Assembly: GCA_910584995.1 (NCBI GenBank)
Contig: CAJUDW010000005.1
Location: 1 to 64,000, forward strand
Source: an uncultured Oscillibacter sp.
GTDB taxonomy: Bacteria; Bacillota; Clostridia; Oscillospirales; Oscillospiraceae
Length of the DNA stretch: 64,000 nt
Direction of reading: 5' to 3'
Shown here: one piece after another, positions 15,453 to 25,075 of the stretch
Layout of the letters: the number at the start of each line of letters is the position of its first letter
How positions within the stretch are numbered: position 1 is the stretch's first letter
Program-made: the position numbers and the translations under genes
Notes under the pieces: generated by a model
Seen by the model: only the letters and a program-made list of their open reading frames with translations
Told to the model about the DNA's origin: nothing
The model's database searches: none

Positions 15453-18400
15453 ATGAAGAAAATGAACCATCCCCTGCGGACCCGCGTGACGGCGCTGCTG
15501 CTGGCGCTGGTCTGCGTCCTGGGCCTGCTCCCGGCAACGGCCCTGGCCGCCAGCGACACGATCAAGCTGGAGCGGTTCGGCATGTCCGGCGTATCCTACG
15601 AATCCGCCGCCCTGGGCCGCTGTTCCCTCCACGAGATGTATTTCTCCGGCGGGAATAAAACCTCTGTGGGCTTCTGCGGCACGAAGGGCGGCGGAATGGG
15701 GAGTTCCCTGATCGGCCAGACCTGGGGGAACAAGACCCCCATCTCCGATCCCACCGTCCTGACCATGATGGCCTACTACTACGCCCACTCCACCGGCGTC
15801 TTTACGGACGAGGCAAAGGCCCTGGGTGTAGACAACATTTGGAGCGCCGGCTATACCTGGTACATGAACGCCTGGGTACAGGCGGTCATCTGGCGCTATC
15901 AGCAGGGCAGCATGAGCGACCCGGTTGTCGCTTGCGCCGAGGAGCTGATGGCAGTATTCAACTCCCTGGAGGGCACCCACTACACCAGCATTGACGAGGA
16001 AAAGGACGGTTCCTCCTTCCGCTCCAGGGCGCAGTATATTCTCGACCTGGGACAGCGGGGCGTATGGGGCCAGTGTACGGCCTATGAGTACGGCTTCACC
16101 GGCGCGGGCTCCAGCGCACACCCTGCAAGCGGTGTCCAGAAGATCATCCTGGGGGAGCTGGAAGTCACCACGGAGGATAGCTATACCCTGATCGTCAAAA
16201 AGGTGGATTCCACCAATCCAAGCAAGGGCCTTGCCGGGGCGCAGTTCCACATTGAATCGGAAAGCGGCTCCTTTTCCAAAGACGTGACGACCGGGAAGGA
16301 CGGAACGGCCACTCTGGAAAACCTGACCCCCGGAACTTACGCCGTGACGGAAACGAATCCGCCCGCCGGATATGAGATTGACAACGCAGGACCGGAGTAT
16401 GTCGTTCTCCCCGGCAACGGGAACAACACCGTGACCGTCACATTCCGGGACACCCCCACCATTACCAGTGAGGGCAGCATCCGCAAGGTGGACGCGGACG
16501 ACCCCACCAAGGGACTTGCCGGGGCCATTATCAAGATCACCGGCGTGGACAACAACTTCTCCGGCACCTTTATGACCCGGGAGGGCGGCTATATCACAGA
16601 CATCCCCTGGGACACCATGCCCATCGGCAGCTATACCGCCGAGGAAATGACGCCCCCGGAGGGCTATACCAAAAGCCCGGATCAGGATAAGGTGAAGCAG
16701 ACTTTCGTTTGGGACGGCAAGTCGGACGTTTCCCTGATCTTCGAGAATGACGCCAAGGTGAAGGTCCGGCTGGTGAAGCTGGATGACAGCGGCAATCCCC
16801 TCCCCGGCGCTGTATTCAATATCATCAAGGACGGCCAGATCGTCGGCACGGAGGAAACCAAGGCGGACGGCTCCATCACGGTGACGGACGTGACCGAGGG
16901 AATGTACGCCTTTGTGGAGGTCTCCGTCCCGGCCCCCTGGGCTAAGCTCACCGAGCCGGTCATCGCCCATGTGGATCAGGCCACCGTCAACGGGGGCGGC
17001 ACCGTCACTGTCACCGCCTCCGACAAGAAGCTCCCAAACCTCACGATCTTGAAGCGGGACGCCAAGACCGGAGACGTGATCCCCAACACCAACTTTGAAA
17101 TTCGCGGCATCCATTACGGCTTTCACTATGACGTGACTACCGGGCCGGACGGAACCGCCACGTTGACCGGCATCCCCGTGGATTCCTACGAGGTTACGGA
17201 AATTTCCGTCCCGGACCCCTATGTCGTCAGCGACGAACCCACCCAAACCATTTGGCTGGAGGCTGGGGACAGCAAGCAGCTCATTTTCGATAACCAGAAG
17301 CAGCCCCTTTTGAAAATCACCAAAATTGAGAAGGGAACCAACAAGCCTATCCCCGGCACTGTTTTTCTCCTGGAGGCCATTGACGGCGATTACCGCCATG
17401 AAGTCACCACCGAGGCCAGCGGCTCCGTGGAGCTGCGCGTCGCTCCCGGCAGCTACCGGATCACGGAGCAGTCTGTCCCGGAGCCGTACTGCATCAGCGA
17501 TGAGCCCACGCAGACCATCAGCTTGAACGGCGGCGATGAAAAGGAAGTCATCTTCCAGAATTTGAAGAAGCCGGAGCTGACCATCTCCAAAATCGACGCC
17601 GACAGCGGCCAGCCTGTCCCCGGAACTGTGTTCACGGTCAAAGCCATCAACGGGGACTATCAGGACGATTGGACCACCGGAGCGGACGGCAAGGTTTCTC
17701 TCCGTATTGCCCCCGGCACCTATCAGATCACGGAAAAGTCTGTCCCCGCCCCCTACTACCTGCCGGATAAGGACAAGGACCGGGTGCAGACAATTTCCCT
17801 GAACCCCGGCGATGAAAAAACGCTGGTTTTCCGCAACCACAAGGCCCCGGAGCTGACGATCTACAAGGAGGACAGCGTGGCGGGCGCTCCCATTGAGGGG
17901 GCCAAGTTCCGCGTTACCTACACATCCAATGGCGAATCCGCTGACGCTCCCGCCTCCGTGGATTTCGGATACTTCATCACCGACGCCAGCGGCGAAATCA
18001 AGCTGCATGAAAAAGGGAAGAAGCTCTATCCCGGCGAGTACACCGTGACCGAGGTAGAACCCGCCCCCGGTTTCCAGATGAAGGAACCCACCACGCAGAA
18101 AGTCATCATTCGCGGCGGCGAGAGCAAAACTCTCACATTCCAGAATGAACCGCTCAATGGAATTGTTGTCCAAAAGTACGACAGCGTGACCGGCGAGGCC
18201 CTGCCCGGCTGTACCTTCCAATTAAGATTTTTGGGCGGCACCAGCGGAACAGGCGGAACCGTCATCGGGCAGAAAGTTACTGGCAAGAACGGCACCGCCA
18301 TTTGGACCGGCCTCACCGCAGGGACGTATATCGTGGAGGAAGTAGACCCGGCTGACGGGTACAGCATCATCAAAGCCTCTGAAACAGTCTACATCTCCGA

Positions 18401-21400
18401 CAACGGCGTTCAAAATGTCATTACCGTCACCTTTGACAACGCGCCGGACGGGATGCTCCTGATCCGCAAGGTATGCAGCGTCAATCCCAGCGTTACCCTC
18501 CAGGATGCCGAGTTCAAAATCACCTATGCGGACGGAACGCTGATTGGCGATTCAAACGGAATTTACCGCACAGACGAGAACGGCGAAATCCGCATTTCCG
18601 GCTTGAAGCCCGGCAAGAGTGTGATCGTCACCGAGACGAAGGCCCCCGCCGGATTTTTGATCGACACGCAATCGCAGACGATCCAAATTAAAGAAGGGCG
18701 TACCGTTTCCTTGACTTTCAAGAACCAACCCACCGGAAAGCTGATTGTGCAGAAGCGGGACAGCATCACCGGCCAGCCTCTCCCCGGCGCGGAGTTCCGC
18801 ATTACAACGGCCGCTGGCTGTGAAGTGGGGCTGGACGGCGTGATCGGCAGCAGCACCTTGACGCAGAATGGGCTGTTCACCACGGACAGCAACGGCGAGA
18901 TTCGCGTTTCCAATCTCGCCCCCGGCGCTTATGTGCTGACGGAGATCAAGGCCCCGGCAGGCTATGTCATGGACGAACCCAGCAAGAACGTGGTCATCGG
19001 CACCAACGGGGACACGCAGACAGTGGTTGTCACGAATACCCCCAAGGGCGGCCTCCTGATCCGCAAGACCGACAGCGTGACGGGCAAGGCCCTCCCTGGC
19101 GTCAAGTTCAAAATCGAAGCGGCAAATGGCGAACTGATTCCCGATAACGAGGGCCTTACTTCCAGCAACGGCCTCTACACCACCGACGAAAACGGACAAA
19201 TTTATCTCCGCAAGTTGAACCCCAATACCTATGTCGTGACCGAAGTGGAAACGATTGACGGCTACCTGCTGGACGCCGCTCCGCAGACGGTCGTTGTCAG
19301 CGAGGCCGACACCCAGGTCCTCACCTTCACCAATATGCCCCTGGGCGGACTTTTGGTAAAGAAAATGGATTCCGCAACGAAGGAACCCCTGGCCGATGTG
19401 ATTTTCAAAATCACCCGGACGGATGGGACTGTCGTAGGAAATTCTAACGGCGAGTACCGGACAGACGAGCGAGGCTTCATCTCCCTGCCGGATTTAGAGC
19501 CGGGCGGCTACATTGTGCGGGAGGTCCAGGCAAAGCCCGGATACCTCCTTGACGATACGCCCCACGCCGTGGAGATCAAGGACCACCAGACCTATACCCT
19601 GGAGGTGTTCAACCAGCCCCTTGGAAACCTTATCATCAATAAATTGAGTTCCGCAGACAACTCCCCCCTGGAGGGCGTGAAGTTCCAGATCAAGTACGCC
19701 AACGGGCAGGTGGTTGACAACAAAAACGGGCAGATTTCCTCGAATGGCATCTACTACACCGACCGCAACGGCCAAATCATCCTCTCCGGCGTCACCGGGG
19801 CTGTGGTGGTAACGGAGCTGGAAACGATCCCCGGCTACCGCATCGACCCCAACACCCGGACCCAAACCGTTGTGGTGAATCCCAATGACACGCAGACCAT
19901 CAATTTCTACAATACCCCCACCACGACCCTGATTATTCGGAAATTTATCGAGGGCACCGAGAACGAGCCTCTTTCCGGCGTGGCCTTCCGGGTGGTGGAC
20001 GGAGCCGGGGCCGCTGTCGGCCCGGATGATGGCCTCTACTACACAGACAAGTCCGGGGAAATCGTCCTGACCGGCATTGAACCCGGCACCGTGGTCATTG
20101 TCCGGGAAGTAAAGACCGTGGAGGGCTTTGTGCTGGACGGCACACCCCAGGACATCAAGATCGAGGCGGGCCGCGTCCAGCAGCTCACCTTCTGGAACAA
20201 GCGGGCCGGGACGCTGGTGATCCAGAAGAAGGACAAGGTTTCCGGCGCGTTTATTGCCGGGGCGGAGTTCCAGTTGACTTATGCAGGCGGCGGCTTTGTG
20301 GACAACGACAACGGGCACCTCTCCAGCAACGGCCTCTATACCACGGACGACAAGGGAGAAATCCGGGTTTCCGGCGTGGTAGGGACCATTGTCGCCAAGG
20401 AGACGAAGCCCGCCCCCGGCTATGTGATCGACCAGTCCACGCAGACGCAGACCGTCACAGTCAACCCCATGGACACGCAGACATTGACCTTCCTCAATGA
20501 ACCCCTTTGCTCTCTTACGCTGACAAAGCTGGATTCTGTCAGCGGAAAGCCTGTTCCAGGAACAGAGTTTACAGTAAAGGACGGTGACGACAATATCCTG
20601 GGCCGCTACGTCACCGGGAAGGACGGAACCGCCCTGGTAACGGGCCTCGTTCCCGGCAGTACCGTTGTAGTGGTGGAAACCAAAGTGCCCAAGGGTTATG
20701 TCCTGGACAGCACCCCCAGGACCATCACGGTCAAGAATGGCGACCGCAACGGCGTAACTACCGGAGGAAGTAATGGCGGGAATCCCGGCGGAAACTCCGG
20801 CGGAGGGAACGATCTGACAATCGAGAACGACCCCACGACAACACTGGTTATCCAGAAATTCATTGACGGCACCGACAACACCCCCCTCTCCGGCGTGGAG
20901 TTTTTGGTGACGAACGAGAGAGGAGCCGTTGTCGGACCCAATAACGGCTACTACACTACCGATAAGGACGGGCGCATTACTATCTCCAACCTGGAACCCG
21001 GCACAGTCATCACCGCCAGGGAAACCAGAACCCAGGCGGGGTATCTTCTGGACGGAACCCCGCAAAGCATTACTATCAAAACCGGAGAAGTCCAGAGCAT
21101 GACCTTCTGGAACAAGAAAGCCGGAGGGCTGATCGTCAACAAGATCGACGCCTTGACGAAGAAGCCCCTGGCCGAAGTGAAATTCAAGATCACCTATGCG
21201 GACGGCTCCAATGTGGACCTGGACGGCGGCAAAATTTCCTCCAACGGCCTCTATACCACCAACACCGAGGGCCAGATTGTCATTTCCGGCATCACCGGGA
21301 CTGTCATCGTCACGGAGCTGGAGGCCCTGCCCGGCTACGTTCTGGACCCCAACGCCAGGAGCCAGACGGTCCAGGTGAATCCCAACGACACCCAAACCAT

Positions 21401-22808
21401 CACCTTTGAGAATACGCCCATCGGCGGCCTCACCATCATCAAGAAGGACGAGGAGACCGGGGAGCGGATCAGCGGCGTGCAGTTTGAAATCCGCAGGCTC
21501 AACGGCGAGGTTGTCGGGACCTACACCACGGACCGGACCGGCATCATTACGCTGCCCCAGGCCGAGAAGGGCTGGTATCAGGTGACGGAGCTGAAAGCCG
21601 CAAAGGGCTACCGCCTGGACAGCCAGCCCTACCAGATCGAAGTGAAGGACGGCGGCACCGCCACCCTGGAGATCACCAACCGCCAGATCGGCAGCGCCGT
21701 CATCCGCAAGGTGGACAGCCTCACCGGGGAGGGCATCTATGGCGTCAAGTTCCTGATCTCCGACGCCTCCGGCCACCCTGTCGGCGCCTACGAGAGCGAC
21801 AATGAAGGCTATGTCTACGTTGAGCGGGAGCTGCCGGACGGCAAGTACACCGCCCGGGAATTGGAATGCGCGGACGGCTACATCCTGGACACGGTGCCCA
21901 AGACCTTCTATGTAGAGTACGGCGGATGCACCACCATCACTTGGCCCAACACCGCTGTTCGGGGACAGATTCAGATCGTGAAGAAGTCCGCCGACTACAA
22001 CTCCACCAACGGCCTCCCCGCCGGGACACTTTTGGAAGGGGCCGAGTTTGAAATCTGCAACGAGCGCACCGGGAACAAGGTGGATACTATCGTTACCGGG
22101 CCCAACGGCCTTGCCTCGTCCAAGCAGCTTCCCCTGGGACGTTATACCATCCGGGAAGTCAAAGCCCCGGCAAACTACGGCGTTTCCACGGAAACCTATA
22201 CCGCCGTGTTGGAGCATTCCGGCCAGATTGTCAAGCTGGAGATTTCCAACAAGAGTATGAGTACAGGCGTCTCCATCACCAAGACCGGACCCAAGGAGGC
22301 TATGGGCGGCCAGCCGGTCCGCTATGTGTTCTCCAAAATCGGCAACAGCAGTAATGTGATGCTCCAATCCTTCTATTGGCGCGACACCCTGCCCGCCGCC
22401 GTGCGCCTTTCCAGCGTTGTCACGGGGACCTACAATTTCCCCGGCACCTATAAGATCGTCTACAAGGTGAACAACACCGGCGATTACCGGACCCTGGCGG
22501 ACAGCCTCTCCACCAGCCAGAACTACACCCTCGCCGCCTCTCCCGTGGCCCTGGGCCTTGCCAGTAATGAACGGGTGACGGAGATCATGTTTGTGTTCGG
22601 ACAGGTCCCCGGAGGGTTCAGCCAGGTGGAGGCCCCCATGCTTCATTGCACCGCTGTCTCCGGCCTTGCCGCGGGGAGCAGCTTTGCCAACGTGGCGGAC
22701 GTGGGCGGCACCTATAACGGCGTTTGGGTGCAGGCGGTCTCCCGCTGGGTGACGACGGTCTACGGAAAGAAGGTCCCCGCGCCCAAGCTGCCCAGGACCG
22801 GCTATTAA
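15453..22808 (+). CDS. Giant surface adhesin: thioester domain plus ~21 CnaB repeats
   Basis: A 2,451-residue protein with AAAGGAAACGG upstream and a signal peptide (VTALLLALVCVLGLLPATALA). Residues ~40-235 look like a thioester adhesion domain: Cys75 in VGFCGTKG and Gln143 in WVQAVIW would form the internal Cys-Gln thioester. I count about 21 CnaB/SpaA-type repeats of 90-105 residues, each starting like LIVKKVDS and ending with an E-box (TYAVTETNPPAGY). A Gly/Asn spacer sits in repeat 16. A non-CnaB C-terminal domain precedes PKLPRTGY and the stop. The LPxTG motif is therefore present but has no membrane helix or basic tail. The protein would form a long isopeptide-stabilised stalk that binds a host or partner cell covalently. 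Confidence 0.88.
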   Translation: MKKMNHPLRTRVTALLLALVCVLGLLPATALAASDTIKLERFGMSGVSYESAALGRCSLHEMYFSGGNKTSVGFCGTKGGGMGSSLIGQTWGNKTPISDPTVLTMMAYYYAHSTGVFTDEAKALGVDNIWSAGYTWYMNAWVQAVIWRYQQGSMSDPVVACAEELMAVFNSLEGTHYTSIDEEKDGSSFRSRAQYILDLGQRGVWGQCTAYEYGFTGAGSSAHPASGVQKIILGELEVTTEDSYTLIVKKVDSTNPSKGLAGAQFHIESESGSFSKDVTTGKDGTATLENLTPGTYAVTETNPPAGYEIDNAGPEYVVLPGNGNNTVTVTFRDTPTITSEGSIRKVDADDPTKGLAGAIIKITGVDNNFSGTFMTREGGYITDIPWDTMPIGSYTAEEMTPPEGYTKSPDQDKVKQTFVWDGKSDVSLIFENDAKVKVRLVKLDDSGNPLPGAVFNIIKDGQIVGTEETKADGSITVTDVTEGMYAFVEVSVPAPWAKLTEPVIAHVDQATVNGGGTVTVTASDKKLPNLTILKRDAKTGDVIPNTNFEIRGIHYGFHYDVTTGPDGTATLTGIPVDSYEVTEISVPDPYVVSDEPTQTIWLEAGDSKQLIFDNQKQPLLKITKIEKGTNKPIPGTVFLLEAIDGDYRHEVTTEASGSVELRVAPGSYRITEQSVPEPYCISDEPTQTISLNGGDEKEVIFQNLKKPELTISKIDADSGQPVPGTVFTVKAINGDYQDDWTTGADGKVSLRIAPGTYQITEKSVPAPYYLPDKDKDRVQTISLNPGDEKTLVFRNHKAPELTIYKEDSVAGAPIEGAKFRVTYTSNGESADAPASVDFGYFITDASGEIKLHEKGKKLYPGEYTVTEVEPAPGFQMKEPTTQKVIIRGGESKTLTFQNEPLNGIVVQKYDSVTGEALPGCTFQLRFLGGTSGTGGTVIGQKVTGKNGTAIWTGLTAGTYIVEEVDPADGYSIIKASETVYISDNGVQNVITVTFDNAPDGMLLIRKVCSVNPSVTLQDAEFKITYADGTLIGDSNGIYRTDENGEIRISGLKPGKSVIVTETKAPAGFLIDTQSQTIQIKEGRTVSLTFKNQPTGKLIVQKRDSITGQPLPGAEFRITTAAGCEVGLDGVIGSSTLTQNGLFTTDSNGEIRVSNLAPGAYVLTEIKAPAGYVMDEPSKNVVIGTNGDTQTVVVTNTPKGGLLIRKTDSVTGKALPGVKFKIEAANGELIPDNEGLTSSNGLYTTDENGQIYLRKLNPNTYVVTEVETIDGYLLDAAPQTVVVSEADTQVLTFTNMPLGGLLVKKMDSATKEPLADVIFKITRTDGTVVGNSNGEYRTDERGFISLPDLEPGGYIVREVQAKPGYLLDDTPHAVEIKDHQTYTLEVFNQPLGNLIINKLSSADNSPLEGVKFQIKYANGQVVDNKNGQISSNGIYYTDRNGQIILSGVTGAVVVTELETIPGYRIDPNTRTQTVVVNPNDTQTINFYNTPTTTLIIRKFIEGTENEPLSGVAFRVVDGAGAAVGPDDGLYYTDKSGEIVLTGIEPGTVVIVREVKTVEGFVLDGTPQDIKIEAGRVQQLTFWNKRAGTLVIQKKDKVSGAFIAGAEFQLTYAGGGFVDNDNGHLSSNGLYTTDDKGEIRVSGVVGTIVAKETKPAPGYVIDQSTQTQTVTVNPMDTQTLTFLNEPLCSLTLTKLDSVSGKPVPGTEFTVKDGDDNILGRYVTGKDGTALVTGLVPGSTVVVVETKVPKGYVLDSTPRTITVKNGDRNGVTTGGSNGGNPGGNSGGGNDLTIENDPTTTLVIQKFIDGTDNTPLSGVEFLVTNERGAVVGPNNGYYTTDKDGRITISNLEPGTVITARETRTQAGYLLDGTPQSITIKTGEVQSMTFWNKKAGGLIVNKIDALTKKPLAEVKFKITYADGSNVDLDGGKISSNGLYTTNTEGQIVISGITGTVIVTELEALPGYVLDPNARSQTVQVNPNDTQTITFENTPIGGLTIIKKDEETGERISGVQFEIRRLNGEVVGTYTTDRTGIITLPQAEKGWYQVTELKAAKGYRLDSQPYQIEVKDGGTATLEITNRQIGSAVIRKVDSLTGEGIYGVKFLISDASGHPVGAYESDNEGYVYVERELPDGKYTARELECADGYILDTVPKTFYVEYGGCTTITWPNTAVRGQIQIVKKSADYNSTNGLPAGTLLEGAEFEICNERTGNKVDTIVTGPNGLASSKQLPLGRYTIREVKAPANYGVSTETYTAVLEHSGQIVKLEISNKSMSTGVSITKTGPKEAMGGQPVRYVFSKIGNSSNVMLQSFYWRDTLPAAVRLSSVVTGTYNFPGTYKIVYKVNNTGDYRTLADSLSTSQNYTLAASPVALGLASNERVTEIMFVFGQVPGGFSQVEAPMLHCTAVSGLAAGSSFANVADVGGTYNGVWVQAVSRWVTTVYGKKVPAPKLPRTGY

Positions 22809-22810
22809 AA

Positions 22811-22862
22811 ATAGATCCCACCGTGGAACGCAAAAAATAAATCCCACGGTGAGACGCGAATT
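22811..22862 (+). repeat. Two copies of the ICE palindrome before virD4
   Basis: A diverged copy at 22811-22833 (core TCCCACCGTGGAACGC) and a consensus copy at 22835-22862 (core TCCCACGGTGAGACGC) lie back to back between the adhesin stop codon and the GGAGG of the coupling-protein gene. Confidence 0.88.
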
Positions 22863-22876
22863 GACAGGAGGTTTCC

Positions 22877-24628
22877 GTGAAGCAGAAGAACAGCGGCCCC
22901 CTCCCGTGGCTCCTGCTGGCCGTCCCCGTCCTCTGGGCGGGGGCGGCCCTCGCCAGCGGCTATCGGGAAGGTATGACCGTCTTTGACCTCATGGGGCGTT
23001 TCAGTATCATGCTGGAACGCCCCTTTGCCATCCATTGGACCCCCTACACCCTCAAATTCATGCTGGGGGCGCTGGTGGTCTATACCTTCGCCATTGTGCT
23101 GTACATTTCCTCCAAGCAGAACCGCCGACCCGGAGAGGAGCACGGCTCCGCCCGCTGGGGGAACGTATACCAGCTTGACCGGAAATACCGGGACAAGGAC
23201 CCTCACAACAACGCCATCCTCACCCAAAACCTCCGCATGAGCCTCAACGGGCGGAAGCACCAGCGAAACCTCTTGCAGATCGTGGTGGGCGGCTCCGGCG
23301 CGGGCAAGACCCGGTATGTGGTCAAGCCCAATCTTTACGAGGCCAACGCCTCCTATATCGCGACTGACCCCAAGGGGGAACTGGCCCGCTCCGCCGTTCC
23401 GCTGCTTCTGCGGGAGGGCTATACCATCCGCGTCATTGACCTCGTGGACCCGGAACACTCCGACTGCTACAATCCCTTCCACTACATCCGAAATGACGCA
23501 GACGTTTTGAAGCTGATCGCCAATTTCATCCGCAACACCACGCCGAAGAACGCACATTCCAATGACCCGTTTTGGGAGAAAAGCGAGATCGCCCTGGATT
23601 CCGCCCTCATGCTGTATCTGCTCCACGAGGCCCCGCCGGAAGAACAGACCATGGAGATGATGCTGACCATGCTGGAATACGGCGCGGCCAAGGAGGGAGA
23701 CGGGGACTATCAGTCACCCCTGGATTTGCTCTTTGAGGCTCTGGAGGAAGAAAACCCGAACCATATCGCCCTCCGCCAGTACAAGGTGTTCAAGCAGGCT
23801 CCCAGCGAGACGGCCATGAGCATCCTCATTACCGCCTCCGTCCGGCTGGCCCCCTTCACCTTGCCGGAGGTCCAGCGGATCACCAGCAGGGACACCATGG
23901 AGCTGGGGAAGCTGGGGGAACGGAAGCAGGCGGTGTTCTGCATCATCCCGGACAGCAACGATGCCTCCTTGAATTTCCTGGTGGGTATGTTGTATACGCA
24001 AGCCTTCCAGGAGCTGTACTATCAGGCGGACAAGGTGCATGGGGGCAGTCTGCCCATTCCGGTCCGGCTCATGTTTGACGAGTTTGCCAACGTCGCCCTC
24101 CCGGACGGCTATGCCCGGCTCCAGGCCACTATGCGCTCCCGGAACGTCATGGCCACCATCATCCTGCAAAATATCTCGCAGTTGAAGGCGCTGTTCAAGG
24201 ACGACTGGGAGGGCATCATCGGCAACGCGGATACCTTCATCTATCTGGGCGGGAATGAAAAAGACACGCACAAATACATTTCCGAGCTGCTGGGCAAGGA
24301 GACGATCCAGACACAGACCAGCAGCCAGAGCAAGGGGCGCAACGGCTCCTTCAGCCAGAATTTTCAATCGGCGGGCCGCGAATTGCTCACGCCGGATGAA
24401 GTGCGGATGCTGGACAACCGCCTTGCCCTGGTCCTGATCCGGGGCGAGGCTCCGGTCATTGACGCTAAGTATGACCTCATGCGACACCCCAACATCAAAC
24501 GGACCGCCGACGGCGGGGCCGCCCCCTACACCCACAGCGCCCGCTGCCTCTACGCTGCGGACGACCTGGACTTTACCTTTACATCCCTGGACGAAATTGA
24601 AATCTTTGAAGATATGGAGGAACCTTGA
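22877..24628 (+). CDS. VirD4/TraG-type coupling protein
   Basis: A 583-residue protein with a GTG start (22877) seven bases after GGAGG. Two N-terminal membrane helices (LPWLLLAVPVLWAGAALA; FMLGALVVYTFAIVLYI) are followed by the ATPase domain: Walker A VGGSGAGKTRYV (about 136-147), TDPKGELARS, and Walker B RLMFDEFANVA (about 396-406). It would recruit the relaxase-DNA complex, probably with the PcfB-like protein, to the secretion channel. It starts the transfer operon, and each following gene is close or overlapping. Confidence 0.93.
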   Translation: MKQKNSGPLPWLLLAVPVLWAGAALASGYREGMTVFDLMGRFSIMLERPFAIHWTPYTLKFMLGALVVYTFAIVLYISSKQNRRPGEEHGSARWGNVYQLDRKYRDKDPHNNAILTQNLRMSLNGRKHQRNLLQIVVGGSGAGKTRYVVKPNLYEANASYIATDPKGELARSAVPLLLREGYTIRVIDLVDPEHSDCYNPFHYIRNDADVLKLIANFIRNTTPKNAHSNDPFWEKSEIALDSALMLYLLHEAPPEEQTMEMMLTMLEYGAAKEGDGDYQSPLDLLFEALEEENPNHIALRQYKVFKQAPSETAMSILITASVRLAPFTLPEVQRITSRDTMELGKLGERKQAVFCIIPDSNDASLNFLVGMLYTQAFQELYYQADKVHGGSLPIPVRLMFDEFANVALPDGYARLQATMRSRNVMATIILQNISQLKALFKDDWEGIIGNADTFIYLGGNEKDTHKYISELLGKETIQTQTSSQSKGRNGSFSQNFQSAGRELLTPDEVRMLDNRLALVLIRGEAPVIDAKYDLMRHPNIKRTADGGAAPYTHSARCLYAADDLDFTFTSLDEIEIFEDMEEP

Positions 24629-24630
24629 AT

Positions 24631-25002
24631 ATGAAGAACTACCTTTCCCATAACACCTCTTCCCGCGCGAATCTCACCCGCCAGCAGCTCCGGCAGAAGG
24701 GCCGGGTTCGCCGCCTCTACTTCTCCGCCGTTCTGCTCCTGGCCTTCTGCGCCGCGCTGACTGTTCCGGCCTTCGCCGCCGGAGGCAGCGACCCCCTCAC
24801 CATCGTGAACAACCTGTCCGATTTTATCTTTTCCATCATCAAGGCCCTGGGCATCATCATCTTGGGCTGGGGGATCGTGCAGGTGGGCATGAGCTTTCAG
24901 TCCCACGACGCCAGCCAGCGGACCCAGGGCTTTCTCTGTCTGTTCGGCGGCTTGATGATAGCGTTTGCTAAAGAGATTCTCGGCGTGATCGGCGTGGTAT
25001 GA
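24631..25002 (+). CDS. VirB2/TrbC (Maff2)-like small membrane protein
   Basis: About 123 residues. ATG 24631 is preferred over TTG 24625 because GGAGG at 24616-24620 is better spaced. It has an N-terminal signal/anchor (FSAVLLLAFCAALTVPAFAA) and a second pair of helices (FIFSIIKALGIIILGWGIV; FLCLFGGLMIAFAKEILGV). This matches the VirB2/TrbC-like pilin-type subunits of Gram-positive conjugation systems. It sits between VirD4 and the VirB6-like gene, as in Tn1549-like elements. Confidence 0.78.
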   Translation: MKNYLSHNTSSRANLTRQQLRQKGRVRRLYFSAVLLLAFCAALTVPAFAAGGSDPLTIVNNLSDFIFSIIKALGIIILGWGIVQVGMSFQSHDASQRTQGFLCLFGGLMIAFAKEILGVIGVV

Positions 25003-25022
25003 GCAGGCCCGGAACAAAAACA

Positions 25023-25053
25023 GGAATCGCGTCTCACCGTGAGACGCGATTCC
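25023..25053 (+). repeat. Longest perfect copy of the ICE palindrome
   Basis: The palindrome extends to 15-bp arms around a single central C (arms GGAATCGCGTCTCAC and complement, 25023-25053). It lies between the VirB2-like and VirB6-like genes, 8 bases ahead of the ribosome site, so the mRNA would also form a strong hairpin there. Confidence 0.95.
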
Positions 25054-25075
25054 GTTTGATAAGGGGGGAATCGTT

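Noticed and set aside
15429..22847. Very long minus-strand open frames (about 930 and 1,117 codons) opposite the adhesin gene
   Set aside because: They are antisense to a repeat-rich, codon-biased gene whose plus-strand domains are unambiguous; their translations are low-complexity Gly/Leu/Asp-rich and have no ribosome sites.
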